Shown: in pieces, positions 37,001-52,000 of the stretch | Layout of the letters: every line of letters starts with the position of its first letter | Numbering within the stretch: the stretch's first letter is position 1 | Assembly (NCBI RefSeq): GCF_963676685.1 | Contig: NC_092346.1 | Coordinates: forward strand, 27,603,133-27,667,132 | Direction of reading: 5' to 3' | From: Mytilus edulis | Taxonomy: Eukaryota > Mollusca > Bivalvia > Mytilida > Mytilidae | DNA length: 64,000 nt | Translations under genes and position numbers: made by a program | The notes under the pieces: generated by a model | The model's input: only the letters and a program-made list of their open reading frames with translations | What the model was told of the DNA's origin: nothing | Databases searched by the model: none

Positions 37001-40000
37001 TTATGATGACAACTTTTACATAACATTGTACTGAATGACCCCATAACCATTCATCATCTTGAGATGAAAAATAATAAAATAAAACTTGTTTGACACTCAT
37101 GCTAAATTTTCTGTGGTGAATCTGAAAAAAAAATTGTAATTAATTCTTTGTCATGTTTGTGCTAATGCTTGTCAACAAACAATATCTCAGCTTAGAATAG
37201 ATCATCTGATTTTGTGGTTGGGTGTCATGTCAGCAGTAGGTCGGTGTGACCTGTTTTTCATCTTTTTGCAGATCATTTAAAATTCATTAGAGAAATTTAT
37301 TCCACCATCATATTTCTGCAATACAATATATATCCACTCTCAATGGTTAAATTTTAAATATTTAACCGTCCTGAGTTGATAAATATTGTATCATACTTCA
37401 TACAGTGGTAAAATCTATTCTATATTTATAATTTTCCTCATTAATATTTTCAATTTGATGAAAAAAATCAATTGTCATCTATTCACAAATAGATAAAGAT
37501 ACCCAATTTTGCATGTTAGGGTATAAACAAAATATTAAGTTGACGGAAAGGGAAATAACTCTTGGAATTATGAAAAATAGGAAAGTTCAATTTATTTTGT
37601 TGTTTCAAAACAATCCTACATTTCAATTTTTTCTTGTGTTCGTTCAGGTACACTGTAAGCCAAAAGTTTTTATATAGGCATCAACAACTTTATCAAAGCT
37701 TCATGAAAATTTTACCAAACTTGCACAGAAACCTTTTTAAGATCAAGAAATAGCATCTGATGTGTTTCCACCCAAAACTTTTGATAATTTGTTACTATGA
37801 AAATGAATATTGCATAGTAAGCCTGGTAGAGATCTGTAGGTGACTTTTGTAACACAAAATTACTTCATCTACATATCATTCGAATGATTCCCCATTTTGC
37901 TAATGACAATTTAAATCCCCCCCCCCCCTTTTTTTTTTAATTATTATCCATTGATCAACTTTGCAGAACCTTCTTATTGATATTATCTTTTTTGGTCCTG
38001 TATGTGCATCAACTATTTGCCACTGTCAGTAAGCACTTTTTTTTTCATTTATGCAATGTAAGTCACTAGAAGATTTTTGTATAATTTTTTTTTAAAACTT
38101 TTATTTTATTATGGAAAATTTTCAAAAGTTTTCCTGCGTAAATAATTAGGGATAGGTCTGTTGTTAAACTTTATCTGTCCAAGTCTTATCTCAAGACTAC
38201 TTTGGCTGAACCTTTGAAATTTTAGCACAATTTTCTGACAGAAATCGAGGAGATCGTACAAATGTTAAGACCTTGGCTTGTACAATAAAATGCCTTTCGG
38301 CACGTTCCGTTTCAAAGGTTCTGTTTATAGTTTTGACTCTTTTGCAATCATTAAGCCAGTAAGGTGAATGTCTTTTTTAAAAAGCTGAAGTCCATTCTTA
38401 AAAAGAATTTTAATAAAAAAGCTTAAGATATAATAATAATAGCCTAATTAGGTTATGTTACTTTATGATTCAAAATATACTTAATCCTTTACTATAATAC
38501 GGATTAAAGATCATGACCAGGAGCCACAGTGTTTCTTATCAAAGTTTAACAACCTTGTGATCACATTAATGGATAAGTATTGGTAATTTTCTCTGTGTGT
38601 AGGCATTCAACCACAAGTTACTTGGTGTATTATTATTTATTTAGTTTATTTAGAGTAGAGCTTAGTAATGTAACAAAACAAAGTCAGTGTCCTCACTAAA
38701 AAAAAAATAAGGCCACATAAGATATTAAGCTTTCAGATTCTGTTTCCTGCTTCAAAAATTATTCATAAAATGCGGGGGCAGTTAAAAAAATATACAGATT
38801 TTTTTTAATTTTAAATTTTTTTAAGAAAATGTGTTATCGAAAAAGAATAAGAATATTTGTTATTCCAACAAAGTGCCCTTGATGGGCAGCATGACATGTA
38901 TACAATCAAATCAATACATTATGACTTATAACAGAAAAATATTGAAATGAAATATTAAAGATTCATATACTAATTATCATGATAGAGCTACATATATTTC
39001 TTATTTTTATATAAACAGTGTCGGATCCAGAACATTTCCTAAGGTGGGGCCCCCTGACTGACCTAAGGGGGGACCCGCTCCAGTCATGCTTCAATGATTC
39101 CCTATATAATCAACCAAATTTTTCCCATGAAAGGGGGGCCTGGCCCCCCCCCCCTGGATCTGCCTATGATAAATCAGGTACATTTAATTCCAGACAGGAC
39201 CAGAACCATAAAATCATTACAATAATTATATATTAATAAATTTACATGTCTGAAGGTGAAAGAAAGAGTCAAGAAAGGGATGATTTGAGTATCAGATAAA
39301 AAAATTCCTTGTAGCCTTAACAAATATAGTGCAGTATGACTGTTTCAGCATTTTTATTATGATAAGATATTAGTGTTTTATAAATACTTGTCAATGAGAT
39401 GGAAGAATTTTTTTCATAATGGAAAAGAATGTTAATTTTTTTCCAACTCAAAGGAACTCTGATAGGATAAACAAGACATTATCATATTATTTACATTATA
39501 TCGTCACACGACTTGTTATGATAATGTATTTTTGGGATATTGACAGATTTTAGTCAAAAGTATGTTACATTGACCTTATTGGTACACTTAATGCTTCATT
39601 GAATAAGGTTAGGTAGTATTTATGGTTGAGTTGAGTTCAAGATATTTTGTGTCCAATCTAGTCATGAAAATTTGAACTGATTCACGAAGCATGTAAAAAT
39701 ACCTGACAATAAAATAAAAGTTGACCATCCCTAAATGAATTAGACACTATATAGTCATTGGAGTTTCTGTTGGTTTGCTCATTCATCCATTCGTTTGTCC
39801 TTCCATCCTTCCATCCACTGGTTTCTCTTTCTGCATCCATTCCTTTTTCCTTCCATCCACTGGTTTCTCTTTCTGCATCAATTCCTTTGTTCTTCTATCC
39901 AACTTTATAGCCACTTTCCCGCTTAACCCTTTATTGGAATTTAATGAAACTTTTTCTCCATACAATTACTATTAATGGGATTGTGCACGTTTTATTTTGC

Positions 40001-43000
40001 TCTTTGACCTAAATTATTTGGGGGTTTAACTTAGCGAATCATGGAATTTACCATAGCAGATATCTTCCAATCAATTAAAAAAATTCCAGAATTACAGAAC
40101 TTTGACCCTTAGATTTAAGTTTTGCATAAACTGTGCTCTGGCTCAAGTATTCATCAAATTGATTTCAGCAGAATTTATTATTATTACGAGGATTTATAAG
40201 CTTTCATGTGATTTTTTGTCCTACCTGCGATGAAAGTCACAGTATGCAAGACATAGATATAACCAAGGAGGTTTAATTGAAGAGTGAACACTCTACTTGA
40301 TACAAAATTAGCATCCCCAGGATAGCAGTTCGATCAGAGAAAAATGATAAAAATATAAAGAAACCAACATGTTTATCACCTACTTGACTTGGACCTCTGA
40401 TGTACCGGGCTGTTACCGCGAGCAGTTTAGGCTATTAGATAAATCGCATATGTCACATGATTGTTATCAGTGACTGGGTCATTAAACTTCAGGTGTATTT
40501 TCGGTAACAATGCAGTGTATAGGTGTTCATGATATGGAAAAAGATCGGACGCGCAATTTCAAAATAAATCGTCTGTCTGCCGTGAAAAAAGATAAAGAAA
40601 TAACAAAGTTATGAGGGTTTAAAGGAAAGTTAGTGTGCGATTTTTATTAAACACTACATTGCTTTAAACAAAGATTTTAGCTTCACCTTTCAACTTCTGT
40701 TGATGGGAATTGGCTGGTTATAATCATAGAAAATATACGAATATGCAAACTACTTTAGTCACGGTGACCGGTAACGACCGGAAGGAATATTTGCAATTGA
40801 AACATAGAGAAATTTATCGGGAACAACGTAAAAGTGCTTTCTGTTGATATGAACATTGACGGCAATGAGACAGATATTCGTTTCATTTCTATTGGTAATA
40901 AGCTTTCTTTTAACATAAAATTTTATTTTTAATTACTTAATAAAAAATATCACAAAAAATCTTATTAACATGTCAATAATTTTATATCCGGTCAGTTTAT
41001 GACACCTCAGGTGTTTCCGTTCTTACTCGGGTATGTTATTAGGACAAAATCTCCCTCTGACAGAGTCGATCTCAACTAATTAACACCCACTTACAGAAAA
41101 GTCGGTAACATTTTATGTGTCATTATCTTCTTTCGTCCTCTCGCCTTCTCATATAACCTCCTTGATATTACTATTTGGCGGCAGAAGACCTGAATGAATG
41201 TTTTATACCTTGTATTCAGATACCTTATGTTACAAAATTGTTGTTTACTTGACTATTATCAAAAGGAGCTTGTCTTCATAAATTAACACTGTAATAAAAA
41301 TAAACAAGAATGTGTCCATAGTACACGGATGGCCCACTCGCACTATAATTTTCCATGTTCAGTGGACCGTGAAATTGGGGTCAAAACTTTAATTTGAAAT
41401 TGAAATTAGAAAGATCATATCATAGGGAACATGTGTGCTAAGTTTCAAGTTGATGTGACTTCAACTTCATCAAAAACCACCTTGACCAAAAACATAATCC
41501 TGAACTAACGCATGGACAGATGGACGAACGAACGCACGGACAAACGGACGCACGAATGTAGGCACAGGCCAGAAAACATAATGCCCCTCTACTGTCGTAG
41601 GTGGGACATAAATACCAGAATACATTGTAGTACACTTGAGTGATGAGATTTTCAAGTTTTTTTACTATTAAAAGTCCCTTAATTAACTCTGGATCATTAT
41701 AGCTGAAAACTATCAAAATTGAAAGGATGTCTTGTCCTCATAGAACCAAACTTAACATAAACTATTTTAATATATAAGAAATATTTTAATTACTCATTGC
41801 TGATTTTACACAGAGTACACAAATTTTTATTGTACAATCAAACTTACTACATGTATCAATATTGATTTATTTTGCAGGATATGTTTAGAGAAGATACAAT
41901 TGTAGTGATAAAAGTTCTCCATACAACATTTTCACAACTTGGCATTCAGGAAACTCTCTGTTTACAACAACTTCGCACTGTAGATCCTGATAATATCTCA
42001 CATACACTCAGACTTTTGGTAAGTTTTGATATGTGTTGTTTGTGGAGTCTGATAAAATTTAAAAACACCTCTAAAACCCTCGTAGAGCACATGAGTGTTT
42101 TTGGTTGGGTTCTTGGTTACTCTGTATCCAAATTAAGTTTTGCAATTTCTGAAGCAATGAATAGACTTTTCCGTCTAGTTATATTTTTTTATTATGGAGG
42201 AGTAAATTCAAGAAATGTATGTCCTCAAATTGATATCTTTCACATTACATCAACTTTTAAGAGGACTTACCGGCTTAATTTCCAAATAAAATATGAATGT
42301 CAAAATAAAAGAGTTTTGTTACATTCTTTTTGCTGTTATTTATATAAATTGGAAAATGTGCATGCAAAATAAGATATGGTCCATCAATCTTATTTTTTCT
42401 CAATAAAATTTCGCAGACATGTTGCATGCAGACAACATTTCTTTTGCATAATTAGTTGTTGCATAACTCTATAATTAAAACTTATTAAGTGAAGTAATAT
42501 ATTTGGCAATAAATTGAAAAATTGATGCTATGCGTTCCAAAAAAAATCTTTTTAAGTATAGTGTTATATTTGGCACTATACTGAAAAATTGATGCTAATA
42601 GCATACCAAAGAAAATCTTTTAAAGTATAGTGTTATTGTTGGTAATTATATGAAAAATTGATGCTAAGCACACCATTAATTGGTATTTTTTTCTCTTTAT
42701 TTAAAAGCTTTAAACCGACAATGGACATGCAGTAAGTTATAACATGCACATTTTTCTTTTATCCTAAGAATCACATCCTAGAATTATTTAACGCCACACA
42801 GTTCAGTTCAGTTCAGAATGATTAAAGGTGATAAAACCAATCACGAACAATTAACATTGCATAATGAAAAAACTACATACATATAAAGTGTAATGTTACA
42901 AGCTTACTTTAATCTCCCTTATTTTTTTACGAATGGATCTGCTAAATGTGAAGATATGCTTAAATAGCCACTGTCAAAATTTTATTATTTAGTGTCCAGT

Positions 43001-46000
43001 TGAGAAAAGTGTTATACACTAAATCATGTATATTTGGTGTTTATGGAATTATACAATGAACACATCTTTGTTGCACATTTCATCTGACCTTGACCTCATT
43101 TTCATGTAAAGTTTAGAAGGTAGGTCTGTTTTTTTCAGATACTATATACACACAAGTGATTTTGATGAATTTCACTTTTGTACATTAAGAGTGTAGGTCC
43201 TTGAATTGAGAAATAAATATGCTTCATCTTGTTATTCTTCTTTAACTCAGAAACTTTTTAAATAATTATTACACAAATGTTGATTTCTTTCTCATGTCAA
43301 AATGAAGGTCAAGTTGGATATTAATGATATTCCTTATGCTTATTAGGTGTTAGGACCCTTAATTAATTTAACATGATACTAGAATATGAAAGGAAAATCT
43401 GGTTTGCTTTGACAGCCTCTTGTTTACTTTTTTTACTTTAAATTGCTTGCACAATTTAACTGCAAAATGGATGACGAATACTTTATAATTGAAAATATCA
43501 AAGCAACTTTGATGTAAATTGTTAAGTAACTTCACTTTAATTATGAAACAAAATTAAAATATAATAAATTTAATCTTCTTTACTTATGTCACAAAAATGA
43601 TTTTGTTAAATTTCATCAAAGATTTTTTTGTAAATATAGCTCTTTCATGCAGTAGAAAACTTCTCCTTAAGGGAACAATTACCTCGCTGCTATATTTCCC
43701 CATAAGATCAAACCCTTTGAGAAACATACACATTTAGAAGATAAAAGTGCAAATACTTGATGACTTAATGATAAAATCTTTTAATTATGGTGATGATGTA
43801 ATTAATTCATATTTCGGAAAACCATGTAATTATTTCATGGTTGTTTTTTTTATTGTTTATTTGCAGAATATTTTCACATTTGATGATCATTACTGTATGG
43901 TATTTGAAGCTTTATATCCAGAACCGATCAATCGGATATTTCATCAAATTTCAAGAGATAAGGTAAAAAAAAATATATTATATCATATTCAAGCTATTAT
44001 GATTCAATAATGAGAACAAAAAATGTATTTTCTATCTTCAGTATGAAAACATTACTCCAACTTGGTTCATTTTTCAAAAAGAAGTGTTGCTGAACAAAAA
44101 AGGATCAGTTGAGTCATTTAAATTTTTTTTACAAAATGGCGGGATTTATAAATTTTAGGTATAACATTAATAGGAATTAAAATAAAAAGGCAAAGTAAGA
44201 GGTTTTGCCATTCATTAGTTATTGTGATTGACGAAAAAGAGAGATTAATTATTTCAAATTTTGGAAATGCTCCATCAAAATAATTCAACAAAATATAAAG
44301 CATGCATTTGTAGTACTGCAGATTCATTGTTTTTCACTGGATACCAATTTTTGTGGGTTTTGCAGGTACAGATGAACCCTAAATTCAAATGTTCCACAAA
44401 CTAAAATGTTCAACAAATTACAAATTTTCTATAGGCTTTGTATGAACTGATTAGCAAAACCACAAAATCAAATACCCACGAAAAACTTAAGTTTTCCTTA
44501 AGTAGCAAAAATTGTTACCCATGAATCCACAGTATTGTGAAACAGATCGAAATTTCTGTTGATCAAATCTTATGCCTCATTCACACGGACATTGAATTCG
44601 AATTGAATGCGAATCGAATTCGATTGCTAATCGCGTTCACACACTCTTCTTTTTTGATTCGAATTGGCTAATTCGAATTATCCAATTCGCGTTAGAAATA
44701 CGCTTTTGTCAATGCGAATTTAATGTTAACATCGTTTGGACGGTAAATCGAGTTTGACGCGCATTGTAATTCGAATAAGAATTGACGTTAGGACGTAAAA
44801 CATTTCGAATGCGAATTAAACTAATTCGAATTAGTTAATGCGAATCAAACTCGAATTACGTGTGAACTCAGCATTAGTAACACATAAACAAAAAGGCTGT
44901 GTTTGAAATTTCCTTTGCATTTTTGTTAAGAACTAAAAACGAAGGTGCCCTGAAATTTTGATCATAGGTTCAAATGAGATATTAATGTTTTCATTGGTGA
45001 TGGGTTATCTATCATATTCATCACTTTAAATTTCAGGTATAATTGGTGAGCAATGGGTTCAAAGTTTTTGATAGAAATAATTTGGTCTAGATGTGAAATT
45101 GCTATTGGGTTCTTTTTTACCTCCAATGTTTACCAAAGTTTTTACAATAATTCACCATAAGAGAATACTGTTGTTTAAAGGCATAGGTCAAAGGTCAAGA
45201 TCTTCTGATATTACTTGGGAAATGTTTGTTGGTTATTAAAGACATGTCACCGCTGACGTCTAATCCTCACAAAAATTTGGAACAACTTTTTCCTTTGGGA
45301 ATAAGATAAACCACCATGTATATGAAACAAAATCATAGATCGAAGGTCAAGGTCACCGCTCACCAGGTAGGTCTATGAAGAGACATTGTTGTAAAAAAGG
45401 ATCTGGGAAACTTGTCACCGTAGAGATCATTTGTAGTTGCTACAAGGTCATTACTTACATGTGATCTTCACACAAAATTTTTAAACACAAATAAGCCATC
45501 TGGTGCAATGTATACTGTATATATCCTTATGTAATTTGCTAATTCTATACTGTAAAAAGTGTTTTGATATCGTTTGATTTATATATATCTGAATGTTCTT
45601 ATGATGTACTTAAATGTCATTTGTACAGCTTAAAAAGGAAATTACTATTTTATTATGTAATTATCTAGAACTAATGAGTCTGGTTAGTGCGGTAGGTTCA
45701 AAATATATTCTACTTTTTACAAATTGTACTAGACATCCATCTGTTCACCAAATGTATACTATTATCATATTGAATATGCATTTATTATTTATGTAAGTTT
45801 CATATTTTTGCCCTATTTTATTTAATGTTTTCATGTATTTTTCTTTTCGTAACACTTACTGTGAAAGTGCATATCATATACATTGAAAAACATGACCTTG
45901 AACTAGACTTGATACAATGAATGTCAATGAGGAGATGATGAAGTCTATTTGGTATCAAGGTCAGAGTTCAAAGACAAGGGTCATCTGATAATATTTTGGA

Positions 46001-49000
46001 AAAAACTTATTCATTGTAAAAGCTATGCCTGTTGCATTCAGTTTTCATAATGCTTAGTACAAGTGTGTCTATTTAGATTACAAAAAACCTTTTTTGATGT
46101 GAAGGTTACAGGTTAAAGGTCAAGAACGTTATGGCAAAAAAACCCAAATATTTGATTGATGTTGAATTTTATGGGGATGCACAGCTTCTGCTGTGCCCTT
46201 ATTAAGTTAAGAAGATGTGGTAGGATTGCCTTTGCCAATGAGACAAAGCTTCACTAAAGATTAATTGACATAGATATCTTGTTACATGTATTTGTAGCTT
46301 GTTTCAAACAAAGTCATAGGTTAATATAACTTTCACATGTAAAAACAAGATATAAATAAATGTCATTGTAGTATATATATCAGGGGCGGATCCAGCCATT
46401 TTAAAAAAAGGGGGGGGGGTTTCCCAACCAGGACAAAGGGGGGGTTCCAACTATGTGTCCCCATTCAAATGCATTGATCCGCCAAAAAAAGGGTGGGTTC
46501 CAACCCCCGGATCCCCCCCTGGATCCGCCATTGTATATATGCAGCTTATATTTGAAATTGAAGTTGCATGTACATTTAAACATTTGCTAGAATGAAACTA
46601 CAGGTAAATTTTAAAGGAGCATAATAAAAGAATTACATATTTTTTTGCAGTTAATACCAAGCATTAGGAAGTTAGCCATCAGACTGTTGACAATTCTAGG
46701 TTTTCTACAACAACAAAATGTTATCCACGCTGATTTGAAACCTGATAATATTTTATTAAAGAAAAGTAAGTTGCTGTTGATTCAATTTTATTTATTGGAA
46801 ACTAATTTTCATGGATTCATAGTTCCTGGGAACCACAAATTCCAATGCCCAACGAGATACAAATTGTAAGAATTTATGCAAAAATTTGCAAAACCACAAA
46901 ATAAATATCCACAAAAGTGTAATTTTTCTGTAATCCACCAAATTTGGTACCAATGAAAATAAATGAATACACAGTTTCATGTTTCCCGTTTGAATGGTTT
47001 TACACTAGTAATTTTGGGGCCCTTTATAGCTTGTTGTTCGGTGTGAGCCAAGGCTCTGTGTTGAAGGCCGTACATTGACCTATAATTGTTTTTTTTTTTT
47101 AAATTGTTATTTGGATGGAGAGTTGTCTCATTGGCACTCACACCACATCTTCCTATATCTATTAAAACCTTTTAAGCTAACAGTACATCAGAGATATTTT
47201 ATTAGCTAACATAAATAAGGCAACGCAAAAATTGATCATAACTACAATGAAATTGGCATAGCATACAGGAATGGTAAATTGAAAGTTAATGAGGCTTAAT
47301 AGAATACACCATAAATAACCCAAATTATTCAGGCATTACAAAAAAGTATCTAATATGGTCATTATGACAATAATGTAGGCACAGCAAAAACAAATTATAC
47401 AATTACATTACTACAAATGTACAAAGAATTAGGCATAGTAAAAACAATTTATACATATACTTTCATGAATGTTAATGGAGATAGCTGAAAGTCATTAGGT
47501 ATAGTTCAAGGTTCCAAATGAAGGTTTTAATTTTTCATGTTCAAAAGATCTAAGGTTGGTAGTTATTTTCTCACTGGTTTCTTCAGCAAATGAAAACTGA
47601 CAGCCATGATATAGTCAATAGTGCTTTAGGTGGCATTAAACACCAACAAATCAATCCTGTTCCAAGGTTTTCATAATTTTGTAATTTTATAGTATACCCG
47701 TAGGTCCATTTTGAATGTATACATCCTCTGCATTTTCCATTATTTACATACTGTCTGTTGGAATATGGAGATGCTTTTTCTATTAAAATTCAAAGTGAAC
47801 AAGCATGAAATACTTGCCACTGCGATGTTAAGCAACCAAAAATCAATTAATCTATGTTATAAACAAATTCAAGGACGTAACAACTACTTGTATAAATTTT
47901 GAAATTATTGCGAGATTATTTGCGTCGCAAATAATGCGACTGGGTGAGTATCATAATTATATATACAAATGTACTACCATTATAATACTTGATACATATT
48001 GTTGTATACAGATTTCCCCAAAACCTTAAACTGATTGCGTGAGACCTTCATGGGTAGTCAAGTTTGTTAAACACCCCCTACTAAATCATGAAAAATTAAT
48101 CATGCAGTTTTATCTTGATTTTTAAAAAACGCAATAGTAAATGCACGCAATAATTTTTGACTTTACAGTAATAACTATTATTATAGCTATATCAAGGTTA
48201 TGTTTTGTTATTTTGTCCCTTTAAAAAAGTTTAATTATAGATTCTTGATGAAAAATTATTTCCTTGTTATTGTTTCAGAGAGTTAAGTGACTAGATAACA
48301 ATTATTTTAAAAATATCAATTACTGCTTTGTTCGTGTATATTATTAAACTGACCATTTAAATGTTTTATATTGTTGAAAATTGCTATGTCATTGCTTCGA
48401 AAAAGGGTGGTTTGTTAAACGGAAAAGATGTGCATTAAATTGACCAGTTGCGGTTTATTTAATTGTTTAAAAGTAGGTCGTTCGTTACTCACACTAAAAA
48501 ACTCAACAATGAATTGCAAATTGAATTAATTGTTATTGTAGAAAAATTGCTTTGTCATTTAATTGTTTTAAAGCTGGGTTTTAAATGAAAAATCCAAAAT
48601 TTGAAAGACTCATAAATAATTTGTTAGAAGTGTATTTGACGTAATGATTAAAAAAAAATGGTTTATACATGTAATGTAAAATTTTGTTTAAAAAAAAAAA
48701 ATACAAAATATGAACTAGAAAAATTAAAAAATTGCATAAGAGCTGGTTTGAATTTTGCAATATTCTGTAATTCATATGATTAAAGTACATGGCACATTGT
48801 CATTGGTACCTCTTGTTTTTTCATTCCACTTGATTAATTAATTTATTATTTAAGTATTTTAGCAGTGTCTTAATAATAATACTTTTGAATGGAGAGAAAT
48901 TATGGGTTGATTAGGGTACTTCCCTACCATTTTACAAAACATTTAAATCTATTATAGCAATAAATATGATAATAAGACTGATATTGTTATTGATATTAAA

Positions 49001-52000
49001 GATTGAAAATTTTCTGTTTTAAAAGCCTCTGGGGGTCAAGTTTTGTTAATTACTTTTGTTGTGCGAATGCACTTTAAAGATCTTTATTGTTGACACTTTT
49101 AAAACCAATGGTATCAAATTTACTGAACAGATTTTCCGTCATATTGCTGATACAATATTGAAGAATATGATCCAATTTACTATTTGAATTGACACATTTG
49201 TTTTAAAATTTTTTTTTAAATATATTAATTATGCAATCATATTATAATAATTGGTTTTGTAGTGGTACCAAATTTACAGAAAAATATTTTTTTGGTGATA
49301 TTTGAGATTCGATTTACGATTTAAATGTACACATTTAAAAAAAAAAGAATTTTTAATTAATCCTTCAAAATATCCAGGTTTTTTCTTCTTGAAAGAAGAC
49401 ATAAGTTTTTGCATCAGATTTGCATCTAAAAGAACATGCCATAAGATTACCTAAACACTTAAGACTGATAACATATATTATAGTACGAAGAAGTGAAAAA
49501 TTGGATTTTAAATAGTATTTAATAACAATCTCTGATTACGTCATTGGTCAATAAGTTTTGTGGTTGGACCATAGTTTTTAGATAAAGTTAAATGGATTGG
49601 AGACTAAGATTAAGATTACAATTTATTAAGAAATGTTTGTTTTATATTGCAACTTTTTTTACTGTGGAATCATAATTTTCCCCACTTTTTCCAGTTGAAA
49701 GTAGACTGAAGTTTTTGTGCCAGACTTTGTTTTCAATAAAATGTTGTAAGGATAACATAAAACCTTGAAACTGCTAACAAAGAAGGAAAAATATTCTGAA
49801 TTTTAGATAGTATTTGATAACAAATTATGGATTTTTTCATTGGTCAATATGAGTGTACTGTTTTACTTTTTTGGTAGAAATTATTTTATGTCAGTTGTAT
49901 AACTTGTAATTCCAAAGTGATTTTAAATTCAGTATAAAACTTGTGATTTATAAGAGGAAGTATTCTCAAAAACATGTTTTCATCCTAGGTATGCCTGTAA
50001 TATTTGTCACTGAACATTAAATTTCCATTCGTCCATTACAAAAAGTTGGTGGTCTAGGTATTGAGTCAGCTTTTAAAAAAAGTAAATAAAACATTATGTA
50101 AGTTGCAACTGGTCAAAAGAAATAATGTCAAAAGTACAAGTTTAAATGGTCAATAATAACATTAGAAGTAAAAACATATTGTTCTCATGTATAGTCAAGG
50201 TTGTTAAACAACCCTGTAATTAGAGTTCATTAAAAGTTGGGTGGTCAGACCGTCAGAGTATTAAGTGGGTGTCTAGGTTAAATAGTAGACTGCATAAATA
50301 AAGTCAATGGTCAAGATTAAATATTCGGCAATAAATCAAAAATTAAAAAGTAGTTTTTTATAAGTCAGTGATCTTAGTATTACGCTAGCTTTAAAATAAA
50401 TTCATATTGTATGGTTTTAAATTCAGTTGGTCTGCAGGTTCAGAAGCACATTAGGAAATACTGCAATATTAGACCCCACACACCATATAAGAGTTACCTT
50501 TCAACAAAAAAGTAGCAGTGTTATACCAAGTGCCTTAACAACTTTCTTTATTTGGTAATGGTGCCAACTGAATAGATCTTATGATGAATTTTTAGAGAAA
50601 CTGTCAAACTGATATCAAGTCCCAAATAACTATTTGAAAATATTGATTAGAACACTTCTGTGTGCCATGACATAGCACTTGTGCTAAAAGTCGTGTTAAA
50701 CATTTCTTGGTGATTTTGTCTTGCCTTGAATATGCATGAAATACTTGCCACTGGATATTCGGGGAACAATAATCAATCTGGTACTTATTATGAACTGTTT
50801 AAATCATCATTTTCAGACAGAACTCATTTAAATCATAAGTTAATATTTAAATAGATCTGCCTTAAAAAAAAATCAAATCAAATCTGAATAATTGATATTG
50901 TAAAATGGTTAACTCAGATATTAGTGGTTATTTAATATGTTAAAGGTAATAATACTATAAAAAAATAATTTCATGGTCTCTGTATTGAGTCAGTTTCTAA
51001 ATAAAAAGTTTAAATGGATATGTAATACATTACCGTAATTTACAAAAACTGCAATAGGGAAGACGGAGTTAATAGCAAAATAACGGAATTAAATGACCAA
51101 CAATAATACCAGACGTAAAATAGGTAGCGACAAGTTGTCACATAAAGACAAATTAACTTTGATCTATAACAAATCCTGGGTAATTTACATCACTTTCTAA
51201 TCTAGTTTTAAAATGGATTTTAACAATTTACAGTCAATTGTTACATATAAATCGGTGTTATTTCATCTGAACCGATACAGATCAGCGAGATTACGAGTAA
51301 TATCATCTGATTCAGTGAATTTGATGGGTTTTAATAACCTCATATTGCACAATACCGTACGAGGACAATCAATTTATCTTTTATCTCGTCTCTGCATCGG
51401 TAACTTAATTCCGCAAGACCATTAGAAGAAAATAGCATTTGCTAGTCTTGATGGTGAAAATCATTTATTTTATTTGATTTAAAACAAATTCATTGTCTTT
51501 GCACAGTGGACATAAAATTTTATTCGATTTTTATAATTGTATAACTTGGGAATTTTGTCCATAATGTTTAAGATGTTGATTTGTCACATAAGGAAAATAA
51601 ATGTCAACTTGTGATATTGTTATTCTTTATTATCGGGAAAAGCCAATCTGATACTGTCGCAGCGTTTCTGAGTATCATTTGTTTTATCTGTTTACAGAGC
51701 TCGGTGAATAATTTTGCTTTCAAATATCCATTCAGCTCGTACATGATTGATTTGACTGTTGGGGATTAGCTACACTTTTTAAATTTGTGTGTTTAATAAT
51801 AAGGGAAAACCAGATTACCTGAAAAATATTGTGGAAAAAAAGTCCAAACTAAACCAGGTACTAGGGGTTCATTTATTTTTGTGAGAACTAATTTTTCCTG
51901 GAATGAGGAAAAAATGTATTTTCATGGTTAAAATAAAATCTGCATTTCAAATCAATTAGAAAATTGGTGTACTCAGTAAAAGACTTAATTTGTGGTTAAC

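Larger units (their letters stand above)
34553..41299. other. Kinase intron, mostly unique AT-rich sequence
   Basis: Part of the 9.4-kb intron between exons 32317-32444 and 41878-42018. Apart from the elements listed separately I see no extra exon; none is needed because the flanking exons join in phase with continuous kinase similarity. Confidence 0.6.

Noticed and set aside
41872..42372. 166-codon plus-strand open frame as a single protein
   Set aside because: Only 41878-42018 has kinase similarity; beyond the GTAAG donor at 42019 the translation is unrelated and the next exon resumes the kinase in phase.
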